Of a stretch of 64,000 bases of DNA, positions 27,509 to 36,026 are shown piece by piece (positions within the stretch are counted from its first letter, which is position 1; every line of letters begins with the position of its first letter). The DNA lies in contig NZ_JBEWCD010000004.1 in NCBI RefSeq assembly GCF_040530035.1, positions 124,001 to 188,000 on the forward strand, written 5' to 3'. The translations under genes and the position numbers were made by a program. This DNA is from Roseibium sp. HPY-6. GTDB lineage: Bacteria; Pseudomonadota; Alphaproteobacteria; Rhizobiales; Stappiaceae. Below the pieces are notes generated by a model, which was not told where the DNA came from, made no database searches, and saw only the letters and a list, made by a program, of their open reading frames with translations.

Positions 27509-28684
27509 CTACTCCGCTGCCGGAAGCGCAATCTGCTCAAGCACCGGGGCAACCTGACTGCCTGGCCGCACCCGTTGCAGACCCGAAATGACAACGTTGT
27601 CTTCGGCATTTAGTCCGGACCGGATGATCCGCAGGCCGGACCAGATTTCACCTCTGACGACCTGGCGTGTTTCGACGACATTGTTTTCGTTGACGACGTA
27701 AATGATGGAACGCGCCTGATCGGCGACGATCGCGGAGTCCGGTATCAGCAGTGCCTCGAATTCTCCCGACCCCAATAAACGGGCGCGACCGAACAGGCCG
27801 GGCTGCAGGAAGCCTTCCGGATTTTCGAACACGGCCCGGCCAAGAATGGTTCCGGAGTTCGGATCGAGCCGGTTGTCCACGAAGTCCATGGCACCGCCTC
27901 GAGTGAATGCGGTTTCGTCCTGTAGCCGCACGAAAATCGGATTGGGTGTCGTTCTTGACGTCCCCCGTTCGCCCGTCTCATTCAGGCGCGCGTATTTGAG
28001 GAAATCAGCCTCGGACGCGGTGAAAACGAATTCGATCGGATCAACGCTGACGATCGTCGTGAGAGCCGTCACGCCTGATGGCCCACCAATCACGAGGTCA
28101 CCGATATCGATCTGTGTTTCCGCAATGCGACCGTTGATCGGCGAACGGATTTGCGTGAACTCCAGATCGAGTTGCGCAACTTCGAGCTCCGCTTCGGACA
28201 GCGCAACGTTTGCCAGAGCTTCCTGATAGGCGGCTGACGTTCGTTGTTCCTCGCTTTGCGGCCCAACGTTTCGATTGAACAACTCCCTCGCACGCTCGAA
28301 CTCAAGCAATGCAAGGTCACGTGTTGCCTCCGCCGCTTGCAGACGCGCCTGTGCCTGTTTGACGGCCAGTTGAAACGGACGCTGATCGATCGTGTAGAGG
28401 AGTTGATTTTGCTCGACAAGTTGTCCGTCTTCAAAGTGGATGGCTGCAAGATAACCGGTCACGCGGGCTTGCAAGTCAACGGTTTGAACCGCCTGGAAGC
28501 GGCCTGTGTATTCGTCCCAGTCAAAGACCATTTCGGCAACAGGATTGGAAACGATGACTGCCGGAGGTTGGCCCTGCTGAGCCAAGGCAGGAGTTGGTAA
28601 AGCGGCACATATCAAAAAATAGCTGAAAACGACCTTGGATGTGTTGGAGAAAGCCAAATGCCACTCTTTGTAATAGATCATCAT
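27509..28684 (-). CDS. periplasmic adaptor of RND pump A (AcrA/MexA-like)
   Basis: A 391-residue membrane-fusion protein. Residues 16-35 form a signal peptide (ending LPTPALA, mature from QQGQPP). The barrel-sandwich halves are YTGRFQAVQTVDLQARVTGYL and RSPINGRIAETQIDIGDLVIGG, separated by an alpha-helical hairpin (about 95-165, repeated LQAAEATRDLALLE-type heptads). The membrane-proximal domain closes with RPGSQVAPVLEQIA. GAGGCAG precedes the first ATG. It is first in the two-gene operon with transporter A. No regulator gene is directly adjacent. Confidence 0.9.
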   Translation of the reverse strand: MMIYYKEWHLAFSNTSKVVFSYFLICAALPTPALAQQGQPPAVIVSNPVAEMVFDWDEYTGRFQAVQTVDLQARVTGYLAAIHFEDGQLVEQNQLLYTIDQRPFQLAVKQAQARLQAAEATRDLALLEFERARELFNRNVGPQSEEQRTSAAYQEALANVALSEAELEVAQLDLEFTQIRSPINGRIAETQIDIGDLVIGGPSGVTALTTIVSVDPIEFVFTASEADFLKYARLNETGERGTSRTTPNPIFVRLQDETAFTRGGAMDFVDNRLDPNSGTILGRAVFENPEGFLQPGLFGRARLLGSGEFEALLIPDSAIVADQARSIIYVVNENNVVETRQVVRGEIWSGLRIIRSGLNAEDNVVISGLQRVRPGSQVAPVLEQIALPAAE

Positions 28685-29292
28685 CTCTGCCTCAGTAGCG
28701 CTTTATGGCTCCACTTTGCGCAGAGAACTTTATGACTTTTGCGACACAAATCACGCCTGCACATTTTAACTCCCGCCCAACAACCAGTTCGCTAAACTAC
28801 ATGGATCGACGCTTAAGAAATCAAGATTAGGCTTTCGATTTCGGTCAATTGTTCGAGTTTTTGCTTGCGTTTATCATCTAAATTAGATTTAGAAGTGTAG
28901 CTCATGATTAAATTTAGATATTACATCTCTTTCTGTTATCAATTTACATTGCCCTATGGAGGTGATTGATTCGATCCTTTGCGGCATTCAGAAATTTTTC
29001 TCGAGATTTCCAAAAAACCAATCAAGCAGTAGGCAAGCTATTCGTCACTAGGAACCCTAGAGAGTTTGGGAGAGCTGAACTGTCAAAATATTGACCGATG
29101 CGTAACGGACGCTGGACACTTTCTTCACCGACGTACGATACAGGTAAGGATCCGCAGGTCTTGTGCAATTTGGTGCTGCTTTATTGGGCACGCTCTGAAC
29201 TGAGCGAAGCGGTCGCATAAAAAGTGCAAAATCCCATTCATGATCTGCTGTTATTAGAGAGATCAGTCTCAGCGACAGCGTTTTGAAAGGTC
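28685..29292. other. AT-rich intergenic region between divergent genes
   Basis: About 600 bases with no coding region seen. It must hold promoters for RND operon A (minus) and the membrane protein at 29293 (plus). A short palindrome ATCTAAATTAGAT lies near 28876-28890; no regulator can be assigned to it. Confidence 0.4.
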
Positions 29293-30150
29293 ATGGGTAT
29301 GTCCAAAAAACTATATGTAGGGGTGGTCTTGCTGATGCTCGGCCTATCGGCAACGCTTTGGACCAATCCAGTCTTTTTTGCACGCCCGCAAATACCGCAG
29401 CTTTATGTGGCGCTATCTTGCGACGCAGAAAAAAATCCTTTTTCCGATAGTTATTCGCCCAACCTGCGGGTCGAGCAAACAGATGAAGGCTGGCAGTTAA
29501 AATTCCTTTTGCAGCCCTTTGGTTCACGCAGCTATTCGGGCGGACTATGCTCTTATGACTATTTTCGAGCTTCTGAGCCCTTTTCGATCAAAATCGAAGC
29601 ATCTCAAGGAAAAAGCGCTATCCATACCGCGGCTAAACGCAGCGATGGCTTTCAGGGTAATGTATTTGAGATCGACTTTGAAAGGGATGTCGGCATCACT
29701 ACCGATGACCCAGCGACGATAGTTTACAAGGCGGGTCTCGCTCGCCCACTCGACCGCGGTCGACTTGTAATTCAGACCACTGTTGGTATCGGTGTTGACG
29801 GTTCGGACAACGATCCTATCAGATCGACGCCAAACTATGTGCCGGTATATCTGACTGTGCCAGTCGATACACCTATCCTAGAGACCACTGGAAGAGTGAA
29901 TTCAACTGAATTCTTACTTCAGGCCTTTCGCGGTGAAACACCAGTCATCACATACGCTTTCGATAGTCCAACGCCCTTTCGCGCCGTTGTTGAGTCACCT
30001 TACGGGCGATTTTGGAATGACGTGATTTTGCTATTCGCTGGTTTGATTATTGGCGCTGGCTTTACCATTGTGCTCGAGTCATCGTTAAGCAAACTCTCGC
30101 GGATCGGTGCAGGAAAAGACCAATCAAGCGACCTTGATGGCTTATCTTAG
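29293..30150 (+). CDS. hypothetical membrane-anchored protein, 285 aa
   Basis: I do not recognise this family. The protein has an N-terminal hydrophobic segment (residues 7-24, LYVGVVLLMLGLSATLW) and a second one near 241-260 (VILLFAGLIIGAGFTIVLE), with a beta-rich stretch of about 215 residues between them that is probably periplasmic and a short cytoplasmic tail ending SSDLDGLS. Two Cys occur in the outer part (YVALSCDAE and GGLCSYDY) and could form a disulphide. AAAGG precedes the ATG at proper spacing. It stands alone; no terminator or partner is seen. Confidence 0.65.
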   Translation: MGMSKKLYVGVVLLMLGLSATLWTNPVFFARPQIPQLYVALSCDAEKNPFSDSYSPNLRVEQTDEGWQLKFLLQPFGSRSYSGGLCSYDYFRASEPFSIKIEASQGKSAIHTAAKRSDGFQGNVFEIDFERDVGITTDDPATIVYKAGLARPLDRGRLVIQTTVGIGVDGSDNDPIRSTPNYVPVYLTVPVDTPILETTGRVNSTEFLLQAFRGETPVITYAFDSPTPFRAVVESPYGRFWNDVILLFAGLIIGAGFTIVLESSLSKLSRIGAGKDQSSDLDGLS

Positions 30151-30707
30151 TGAGTGCCAATACGCAAAACCTATAAAATTTACCGCATAACCATCGCAGG
30201 TCTGAGGAAAGCGCGAGGTGTTGAAGCGTCAGTCAAAGAAGGGGCCTGATATGCTTCATGTGATTGCCCGCTCGGCATTGGTCGCAACGAGGCTTGAGAT
30301 CAATTGCGAAGGTAGGACCCGTTTGGAGAGGCGTAACGCAGACGTGCAACAAACTGAGCTTCTTAGCCACAGTGTTAGGACTAAGAAGACTAAATCTATG
30401 CTCTTCGCACGTTTGATTTCGTTGGGTAGCCCAAGCGTGCTTTGGAAGAAGAGGCCGTTTTTGGCCGATGATGCAGCCATGGTTCCGAGCCTTCTTTGAA
30501 GGTATGATCATGGGTAGGTTTGAAGCGGACATAGCAGTTCCCCGGACCGGTCCCTCCACTCGATAACACTCGTGACATTCGAACAGATGATGACAAATGA
30601 AGTTGGTGGTTAATGCTTTGGCTGCTTTGAGCCCATTTTGACCAATGGTTCATTGTGCACCAAGGTCCGCTAAGTATACTCGAACGGTCTTTATTTGTGA
30701 GCCATCC
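30151..30707. other. intergenic region, mostly non-coding
   Basis: About 550 bases without a gene I trust; short frames on both strands overlap and lack ribosome sites. Its right part contains one copy of a dispersed repeat (30622-30667), described separately. Confidence 0.4.
30622..30667 (+). repeat. dispersed GAGCCCATTTT repeat, single copy
   Basis: The stretch GCTTTGAGCCCATTTTGACC, then AATGGTTCATTGTGCACCAA, closely matches the two-unit array at 43647-43738 with about four fifths of positions identical. It lies just upstream of the SDR gene. It is an intergenic repeat of unknown role. Confidence 0.6.
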
Positions 30708-31433
30708 ATGAAGAATTGCTTGATTGTTGGAGCGGGAGAAGGCGTCAGCCGAGCTGTTGCAAAACGGTTTGGTACAGCTGGCTATCGGGTCGGGCTAATC
30801 TCACGAAATGCAACAAATCTCCAGCGTCTCGCTGCAGATCTAGCTTCAGATGGAGTTAAAGCTTTCGTTGCAACAGCAGATGCAGGACAGGCGACCGAAC
30901 TGGTAGGGGCAATGGAAGCACTTATAGGCCAGATGGGCGCTTGCGATGTGTTAATCTACAACGCTGCCGTACTGAAGCCTGGCAACGCCTTGGACGTATC
31001 GACAGAGCAAATCGCAGCCGAACTTGAGGTAAACTTGCTCGGCGCGCACCGAGCTGTTTCCATTGTGGCGCCAGGAATGATTGAACGTCGCCAAGGCTCG
31101 ATTTTGTTTACAGGCGGTGGGTTGTCACTTGAGCCTTTCCCGGAATGGACTTCTTTGGCATTGGGCAAGGCGGCGCTGCGCAGTTTGGCAATCTCTTTGT
31201 TCAAGGAGTTATCGCCAAAAGGTGTTCATGTGGCTGTTTTGGCAATTTGCGGGATCGTTGAGCCAGGTGGGCCATTCGATCCGGAAGAAATCGCCAACGA
31301 GTATTGGCGGGTCGCTACGAACCCGACAGGTTTGGCCGATAGAGAAATCGTTTTTCAGCCGGTTGGTACGGACCCCTTTTATAATGATCCCGACAGGGTC
31401 CACGCTGCCGTTTCGCTGCCGCCAAAGGTGTAA
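30708..31433 (+). CDS. SDR-fold protein without the catalytic Tyr
   Basis: A 241-residue short-chain dehydrogenase/reductase-fold protein. The nucleotide site is present: CLIVGAGEGVSRAVAKRFG (residues 4-22), and the NNAG-like structural motif reads YNAAV (84-88). The helix normally bearing YxxxK reads LALGKAALRSLA, so Lys154 is kept but the catalytic Tyr is Leu150, and the preceding Ser is also not found (FTGGGLS). It may bind NAD(P) without classical catalysis. ATG 30708 is preferred since the fold starts immediately; 21 codons upstream are open but unrelated to the family. Confidence 0.75.
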   Translation: MKNCLIVGAGEGVSRAVAKRFGTAGYRVGLISRNATNLQRLAADLASDGVKAFVATADAGQATELVGAMEALIGQMGACDVLIYNAAVLKPGNALDVSTEQIAAELEVNLLGAHRAVSIVAPGMIERRQGSILFTGGGLSLEPFPEWTSLALGKAALRSLAISLFKELSPKGVHVAVLAICGIVEPGGPFDPEEIANEYWRVATNPTGLADREIVFQPVGTDPFYNDPDRVHAAVSLPPKV

Positions 31434-31756
31434 ATACAACTACTCTTGCCCAATGCTCCACATGTAAACCGACATTGACGCAACTGCAGTGAAATGGCGA
31501 TTTGTCCCGCATACTGCGAATACAGACTGAACTCGTTTTCGCAAGCGCAGCGAATGTCTCGTTCGCAAGACTGCAAAACCGCGCGCTAACGCAAGATGAA
31601 CCTCAGCAACGGGCCGTCAATGCCTGCACCCGGTTTTAAATGCCATGTCCGATTTAGTGTTTCGACTATCGCCCGCCGGCTACCGAAACCGTAATCCAGA
31701 TGGATCGTAGCCCCGTCACGCACTAACAGGCGAATTGGCGAACTCAAGTCGGTTGA
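31434..31756. other. non-coding region with one unassigned minus-strand frame
   Basis: No convincing gene. On the minus strand a 55-codon frame (about 31595-31760, containing VRDGATIHLDYGFGSRR and ending LLRFILR) has no start or ribosome site and no family I recognise; it may be a gene remnant. Confidence 0.3.
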
Positions 31757-32260
31757 TCACGAGGTTTCTCTCCAATTTATCACCCATGCGGCAACAACGG
31801 CGAACAAGACGTGTCCGACAAGTGCCACCCAAGTGATGCCGCTAAAATTCAAGAAAGGCGGATTGCCAGCTACGAGGTGTGCCATGAAGTAGAGTGCAAA
31901 CACCCAAAGCACAATGCCGTAAAGCGCGGAAGTTACTATCCAAGGCAGTATTGGAGTTATTCGCTCACTCATTGGGCGGGCAACTAGTATCCAACCAGAA
32001 GGATAGGCAACAACACCCGCAAAATAGTGCAGAAAATTTGCGCCCGGAGCCCAGGCGTCACCAGTTACTACTCTTATGACGCTGTTGGCCAACGGCACAG
32101 GTGAAAGTGTAGCAAAGCCGAGCATCGGGCTAAGACTTTTACCAAAAAAGTCGAAAGCGGTAGTGGCAGTGGCGCCAGCAAGTAACACAGTAACGAGGGT
32201 TGAGATCGTGAAGGGAGGCAGCGACTTCCGTTTGAATTCAGAGTGGGTCTTTGTAGTCAT
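31757..32260 (-). CDS. integral membrane protein, 167 aa, unknown function
   Basis: A small membrane protein with four predicted helices: about residues 20-40 (TLVTVLLAGATATTAFDFFG), 78-96 (FAGVVAYPSGWILVARPM), 105-130 (ILPWIVTSALYGIVLWVFAL) and 143-163 (ITWVALVGHVLFAVVAAWVI). Possibly functional conserved positions are an Asp in helix 1, a His in FLHYFAG and a His in the last helix. I cannot name the family with confidence. It stands alone, about 320 bases from each neighbouring gene, without a visible terminator. Confidence 0.65.
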   Translation of the reverse strand: MTTKTHSEFKRKSLPPFTISTLVTVLLAGATATTAFDFFGKSLSPMLGFATLSPVPLANSVIRVVTGDAWAPGANFLHYFAGVVAYPSGWILVARPMSERITPILPWIVTSALYGIVLWVFALYFMAHLVAGNPPFLNFSGITWVALVGHVLFAVVAAWVINWRETS

Positions 32261-32580
32261 AGGTCAATCCGATTCGTTGGGTTCGAGTGCGCCGCATCGC
32301 AATTGTGTACGCTGCCGCAAACTTTATTTGGGGATTGTTCCCGTGCAAGAAACTGCTTTGACAAGAAGTTGAGCGAGTGTGACCTGCGACCTGAAACTCC
32401 ACAAGTTACGCGATGAGCCCTTTTGACAATTGGAGTGCTACCCGACCTTCTGCCGGTGCGGGATGGAATCTTCCGCCTTTTGTCAGCATCACGGGCTGGC
32501 ATCGTCTGCTGTATAAACCAGTGTTATCGGGGACATACCCGACTGTTCGTCATGAAGCAAAAGCACAAAAGCCTTGAACT
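32261..32580. other. intergenic, nothing recognised
   Basis: About 320 bases between two minus-strand genes. Frames on both strands are short and lack domains. It should hold the promoter of the membrane protein gene. Confidence 0.4.
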
Positions 32581-33711
32581 CTACCGCCTGGAAAAGACTT
32601 TTTTCGGCAACAGAACCAGCAACGAACCAGCATCGCCTGCACTGTCCACGATCACTGAGGTTGCAGTGTTTGTTTGCGAAGAGCTGATTGTTTCTTCAAG
32701 CGCGCCGCTTTCTATCAACTTGATAAGCTTAGGCGAAGCTGCGAATGTGCTATGACCTCCGCCATCAATCTTTGACACATCCAATACCACGATCCCTTTT
32801 TCTTGAAGAGCCGCGTTGTTTCTGCCCTGTCCAACACGCGGATGGCCACCGCGCAATGTACTCGAAAGGCCGAGAGCCCCATCGTTTCCAGAAACGAGAA
32901 TGACGAACTCGTTGGTTTCAAGCTTATGCAATGCAGCAAATTTCGCATCAAAAACATCAATATCAACGTCAGGCGCTGCAAGAATAACTGTATCAATGCT
33001 ACGGAGCGTTTTGATATCCCTTGAAAGCGCGAGCACGTTGAGAGCTTCCAGTGTCAAAAGGGAACCCATTGAATGGGCCAGCAGAGTTATGTTGGTCGCG
33101 TTCGTAGATGCAGCGAGCTCAAGCGCTTCTGCCAAGCCTTCTCTTGCAAAAATTGCACTATCTCTGTCGTAAACATATCCATCAGTCCGCCCGGCAGATG
33201 GCCATGAATAGTGCAAGGCGACAGCGGGCACTCCAAAATCATGAGCCATTTGAGCATGTCTAAACACACCACTGGCAAAGTTGTTGTTGAACCCATGTAC
33301 GAAAATTAGTAGCTCACGCTTATCTGTCGGCAACTGCTTCAATGCATCGTTCAATCTACCCCTGAATTGTGTAGAGTTTTCGATGTTCTGCCTGCCGGTA
33401 AGTGTAAAATGCCGTTTGGGATCTGGCGAGCGTCTTGAGCTTTCTACGCGTCCAGGTCGGTGAGTGTCCGGTATACCAACCTGCAGCTCAGCAAAATTCA
33501 GGACACTTGAACGGCTATCTGAAAACATCCGTTTTGCATCATCAGACGGTTTTCTTGTTGTCGCGACGAAAACCTCTGTCACGGAGGCGACTTCATGCGT
33601 TTCAAAGTCAGACAGGTTGAAGCTGTCGGGAACGCTGCCACATGCACTCAACAGAGCAAACACAATCGAGACGGCACTCCACCGCGCCCATAAGCCGATA
33701 CTGTAAGCCAT
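32581..33711 (-). CDS. lipoprotein alpha/beta hydrolase (DUF900-type)
   Basis: A 376-residue probable lipoprotein: the signal peptide ends in the lipobox LSAC with Cys24 as the lipidated residue. The hydrolase domain of the DUF900 type begins with VFVATTRKPSDD, has the oxyanion strand LLIFVHGFNNNF (135-145) and the nucleophile elbow LLAHSMGS with Ser214. A candidate acid is in AAPDVDID and a candidate His in DGGGHSTFAASP near 320. The family's substrates are mostly unknown esters. It should sit at the periplasmic face of a membrane. Stand-alone gene. Confidence 0.85.
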   Translation of the reverse strand: MAYSIGLWARWSAVSIVFALLSACGSVPDSFNLSDFETHEVASVTEVFVATTRKPSDDAKRMFSDSRSSVLNFAELQVGIPDTHRPGRVESSRRSPDPKRHFTLTGRQNIENSTQFRGRLNDALKQLPTDKRELLIFVHGFNNNFASGVFRHAQMAHDFGVPAVALHYSWPSAGRTDGYVYDRDSAIFAREGLAEALELAASTNATNITLLAHSMGSLLTLEALNVLALSRDIKTLRSIDTVILAAPDVDIDVFDAKFAALHKLETNEFVILVSGNDGALGLSSTLRGGHPRVGQGRNNAALQEKGIVVLDVSKIDGGGHSTFAASPKLIKLIESGALEETISSSQTNTATSVIVDSAGDAGSLLVLLPKKVFSRR

Positions 33712-33868
33712 GGCTTTGACTTGACCTCACGGTGCCTTGGAAGACGCCCGTCACAAGAGGCATCCTCGTTTCAGTTTTTGACGAGTTGTTTCTGGGCTAA
33801 AGAATGTGCTGTTAGCTGGTCGTTCCGGTCTTGGTTCGCGAAGACTCCGGCTCACTCACCTGTCTGCT

Positions 33869-34510
33869 CTAACGCTTTATCCCAAGGGGCAAAATAGAGA
33901 CCTCCCATGCAGCATAAAGCATGGCTTTGGCCTCAGACATCGCAGTTTTGCCGGCTTCGGCATCTTGCTGTGAAGCAATCACCGCAGCTGCCCCGCCAAA
34001 CGAAATAATGAGCAGCAGAGCCAATTTTGCACGATCATACTCTTCTTCCCGAAACAGATGCTTGGACATCGCAAAGATGTGGTCACGGTTGGCGACCGTG
34101 TCGTCCTGTTCTGTCGCAAGGAATTCCTTGTCAGAGGCATAACCTGTCAAAATGTCACGAAAGACAGGATCTTCGCGCATAAGCGCGTAGTACTGATCCA
34201 AGAGTTCAGTAGTTACATGAGATAGCTGCACGAGAGACGACGGGGGCTCTGCCAGGATTTTTTCGTTTTTGGCCGTGTTCGCTTCCAAAACCCGTTCGGC
34301 AAGAGCTGCGACAATGGCGCTCTTGTTTGGGAAATACTGGTAAATCGATCCTATTGAGATGTTTGCGCGATCAGCGACATCACTCATCTTCAAACCGGCC
34401 GCCCCCTTTTCTTCGATAATGGAACGTGCAGCTTCCAAAATCATAGCCACCCGCTTCTGACTGCGGACTTGGACCGGTTCGCGAACTTGGTCTTTAACCT
34501 GTGTAGACAT
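33869..34510 (-). CDS. TetR-family repressor A, divergent from RND pump B
   Basis: A 213-residue TetR regulator. The DNA-binding domain spans residues 15-65: AARSIIEEKGAAGLKMSDVADRANISIGSIYQYFPNKSAIVAAL, cited in part as SDVADRANISIGSIYQYF. The ligand domain follows. ATG at 34510 is preferred over one 19 codons upstream, which would extend through the candidate operator at 34522-34539. It faces the adaptor/transporter pair starting at 34853 or 34940. Near-identical operator-like elements stand before both transcription units, so it most likely represses itself and the pump until a pump substrate binds. Confidence 0.88.
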   Translation of the reverse strand: MSTQVKDQVREPVQVRSQKRVAMILEAARSIIEEKGAAGLKMSDVADRANISIGSIYQYFPNKSAIVAALAERVLEANTAKNEKILAEPPSSLVQLSHVTTELLDQYYALMREDPVFRDILTGYASDKEFLATEQDDTVANRDHIFAMSKHLFREEEYDRAKLALLLIISFGGAAAVIASQQDAEAGKTAMSEAKAMLYAAWEVSILPLGIKR

Positions 34511-34521
34511 GCCTGAATTCC

Positions 34522-34539
34522 AATATGAGACTTTTTCAT
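34522..34539 (-). promoter_or_regulatory. candidate TetR-A operator, repressor side
   Basis: Read on the minus strand, TGAAAAAGTCTCATATTG lies 12 bases upstream of the repressor start. Its core TGAAA-aag-TcTCA is an imperfect palindrome, and 16 of 18 bases equal the element at 34814-34831 on the other strand. Confidence 0.6.
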
Positions 34540-34813
34540 ATATACAGGCGACAGGGGATACTTTCAATCGAAATTCTGCTGCAATATCGATAAATGTGAA
34601 AATTTTTTCTCTTTTGAAATCGCGAGTGAATGTACTCCCCCACTCTACAATCCATTTTAATTTATTGTTTTTATTAAACTATCTGAAAATCACTTAGCTC
34701 TCGTGGTTGACGTCGTGCACTCGCAATGAACTTTCGAGTCTTTCAACGCTCAAACATGAATCTGAATTTTTTTCTGTTTTTATCTTGAAGGTATCCGCCG
34801 CCCAGCTTATATC

Positions 34814-34831
34814 TGAAAAAGTTTCACATTG
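34814..34831 (+). promoter_or_regulatory. candidate TetR-A operator, pump side
   Basis: TGAAAAAGTTTCACATTG contains the perfect palindrome TGAAA-aag-TTTCA and matches the repressor-side element in 16 of 18 bases, in inverted orientation. Position upstream of the RND-B adaptor gene fits a repressor site. Confidence 0.6.
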
Positions 34832-34939
34832 CAGGCGCGATACGGAGCCCCCATGACACACAAGACATTTGATACCACCGCTTCACTCATGCCGGTCAAA
34901 CACCGGAGAACTCAAATCAGGAGCATTGAGAAGAATCAA

Positions 34940-36016
34940 ATGAGCAGGAAATGGATCGGGCGCTTGGCGCTCAAAAGCGGAAAAGCTCTCGTTCTCGCTT
35001 CTGCAATTATGCTCGGCTTGCAACACCCCCAAGCCCATGCAAGTGACGAACCGGTACTGGTGAAAACGATGGTCACGCCTGAGATTTCAGAAGGCATTAC
35101 ACGCACATTCTTCGGCGAGATTTCTGCGAGCCAATCTGTGGATCTAGGCTTCCAAGTCGCTGGCCGGGTAGTGGAACTAAACGCGCCGGAAGGCGATGTC
35201 ATCCCGAAAGGGAGCATTCTGGCTAAACTCGACAGGCGCCCATTCCAGATCGAAGTCGATCGCGCAAAGCTGGCATTGACGCAGGAAGAGCGGAAACTTG
35301 CCCGCTACGAAAAACTCAAGGGAAAAACGATCAGCGAGGTCCAGGTTCAGGACGCTCGCACGAATGTGGAAATGGCGCGTGCCGTTTTGGAAAACGCAGA
35401 GTATTCTCTGGAGCAAACAATCCTGACCGCACCTTTTGACGCCGTTGTGGCCTCCCGCAGCGTTTCCAACTTTTCAACGGTTGCTGCCGGCACACAAATC
35501 GTACGGCTACACGACCTATCCGAGGTTCGCGTGGATATCGAAGTGTCCGAGGTGCTCATCCAAAACCTGGGTGAAAATCCAAAGATGCGGCTTCACGCTC
35601 AGCTTCCTGGTAGCAACGCGACCTATCCGTTGACGTTCAAAGAAGTGAATGCGGAAACCTCCCAAGTCGGCCAGACTTTTCGGGTAACCTTGACCATGCA
35701 AATTCCGAACACGCGCCTGCTACTTCCAGGAGCATCAGTTACGGTTACAGCAGTCTTTCTCGATCAATCTGAAGGCCTTGAAATTCATCCATCCGCGATC
35801 GCCGTGGATCCAAAGGGCAAAACTTCCGTGTTCCTGGTGCACGGTGAGAATGAGAATCTCACCGTTTCTCAAACGCCCGTTGACCTATCAGTCGCCTCAT
35901 CGGGTGCAATCGCAATCACACCACCCCTTCCTGCAGGTACGGAGATTGTCGTCGGTGGGGTGAATACCCTGCAAGACGGCCAGGCTATCCGCCGATTTGT
36001 AGCTGATTTTAACTGA
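34940..36016 (+). CDS. periplasmic adaptor of RND pump B
   Basis: A membrane-fusion protein of about 358 residues. From ATG 34940 the N-terminus is a normal signal peptide (MSRKWIGRLALKSGKALVLA, ending PQAHA before SDEPVL), and GAGAAG lies 6 bases upstream. An in-frame ATG at 34853 with GGAG before it would add 29 residues that look like leader, so the start is uncertain. Core features are FFGEISASQSVDLGFQVAGRV, then APEGDVIPKGSILAKLD, a short helical hairpin (about 70-125) and TAPFDAVVASRSVSNFSTVAAG. The transporter gene begins 10 bases downstream. The hairpin is shorter than in AcrA. Confidence 0.85.
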   Translation: MSRKWIGRLALKSGKALVLASAIMLGLQHPQAHASDEPVLVKTMVTPEISEGITRTFFGEISASQSVDLGFQVAGRVVELNAPEGDVIPKGSILAKLDRRPFQIEVDRAKLALTQEERKLARYEKLKGKTISEVQVQDARTNVEMARAVLENAEYSLEQTILTAPFDAVVASRSVSNFSTVAAGTQIVRLHDLSEVRVDIEVSEVLIQNLGENPKMRLHAQLPGSNATYPLTFKEVNAETSQVGQTFRVTLTMQIPNTRLLLPGASVTVTAVFLDQSEGLEIHPSAIAVDPKGKTSVFLVHGENENLTVSQTPVDLSVASSGAIAITPPLPAGTEIVVGGVNTLQDGQAIRRFVADFN

Positions 36017-36026
36017 GGAAAGACCG

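Noticed and set aside
12402..29100. Similar strings GTCAGAATATTGACC (12402 area) and GTCAAAATATTGACC (29083 area)
   Set aside because: Looked like a shared operator, but the first is the coding end of an AraC gene and the match is short; I treat it as coincidence.
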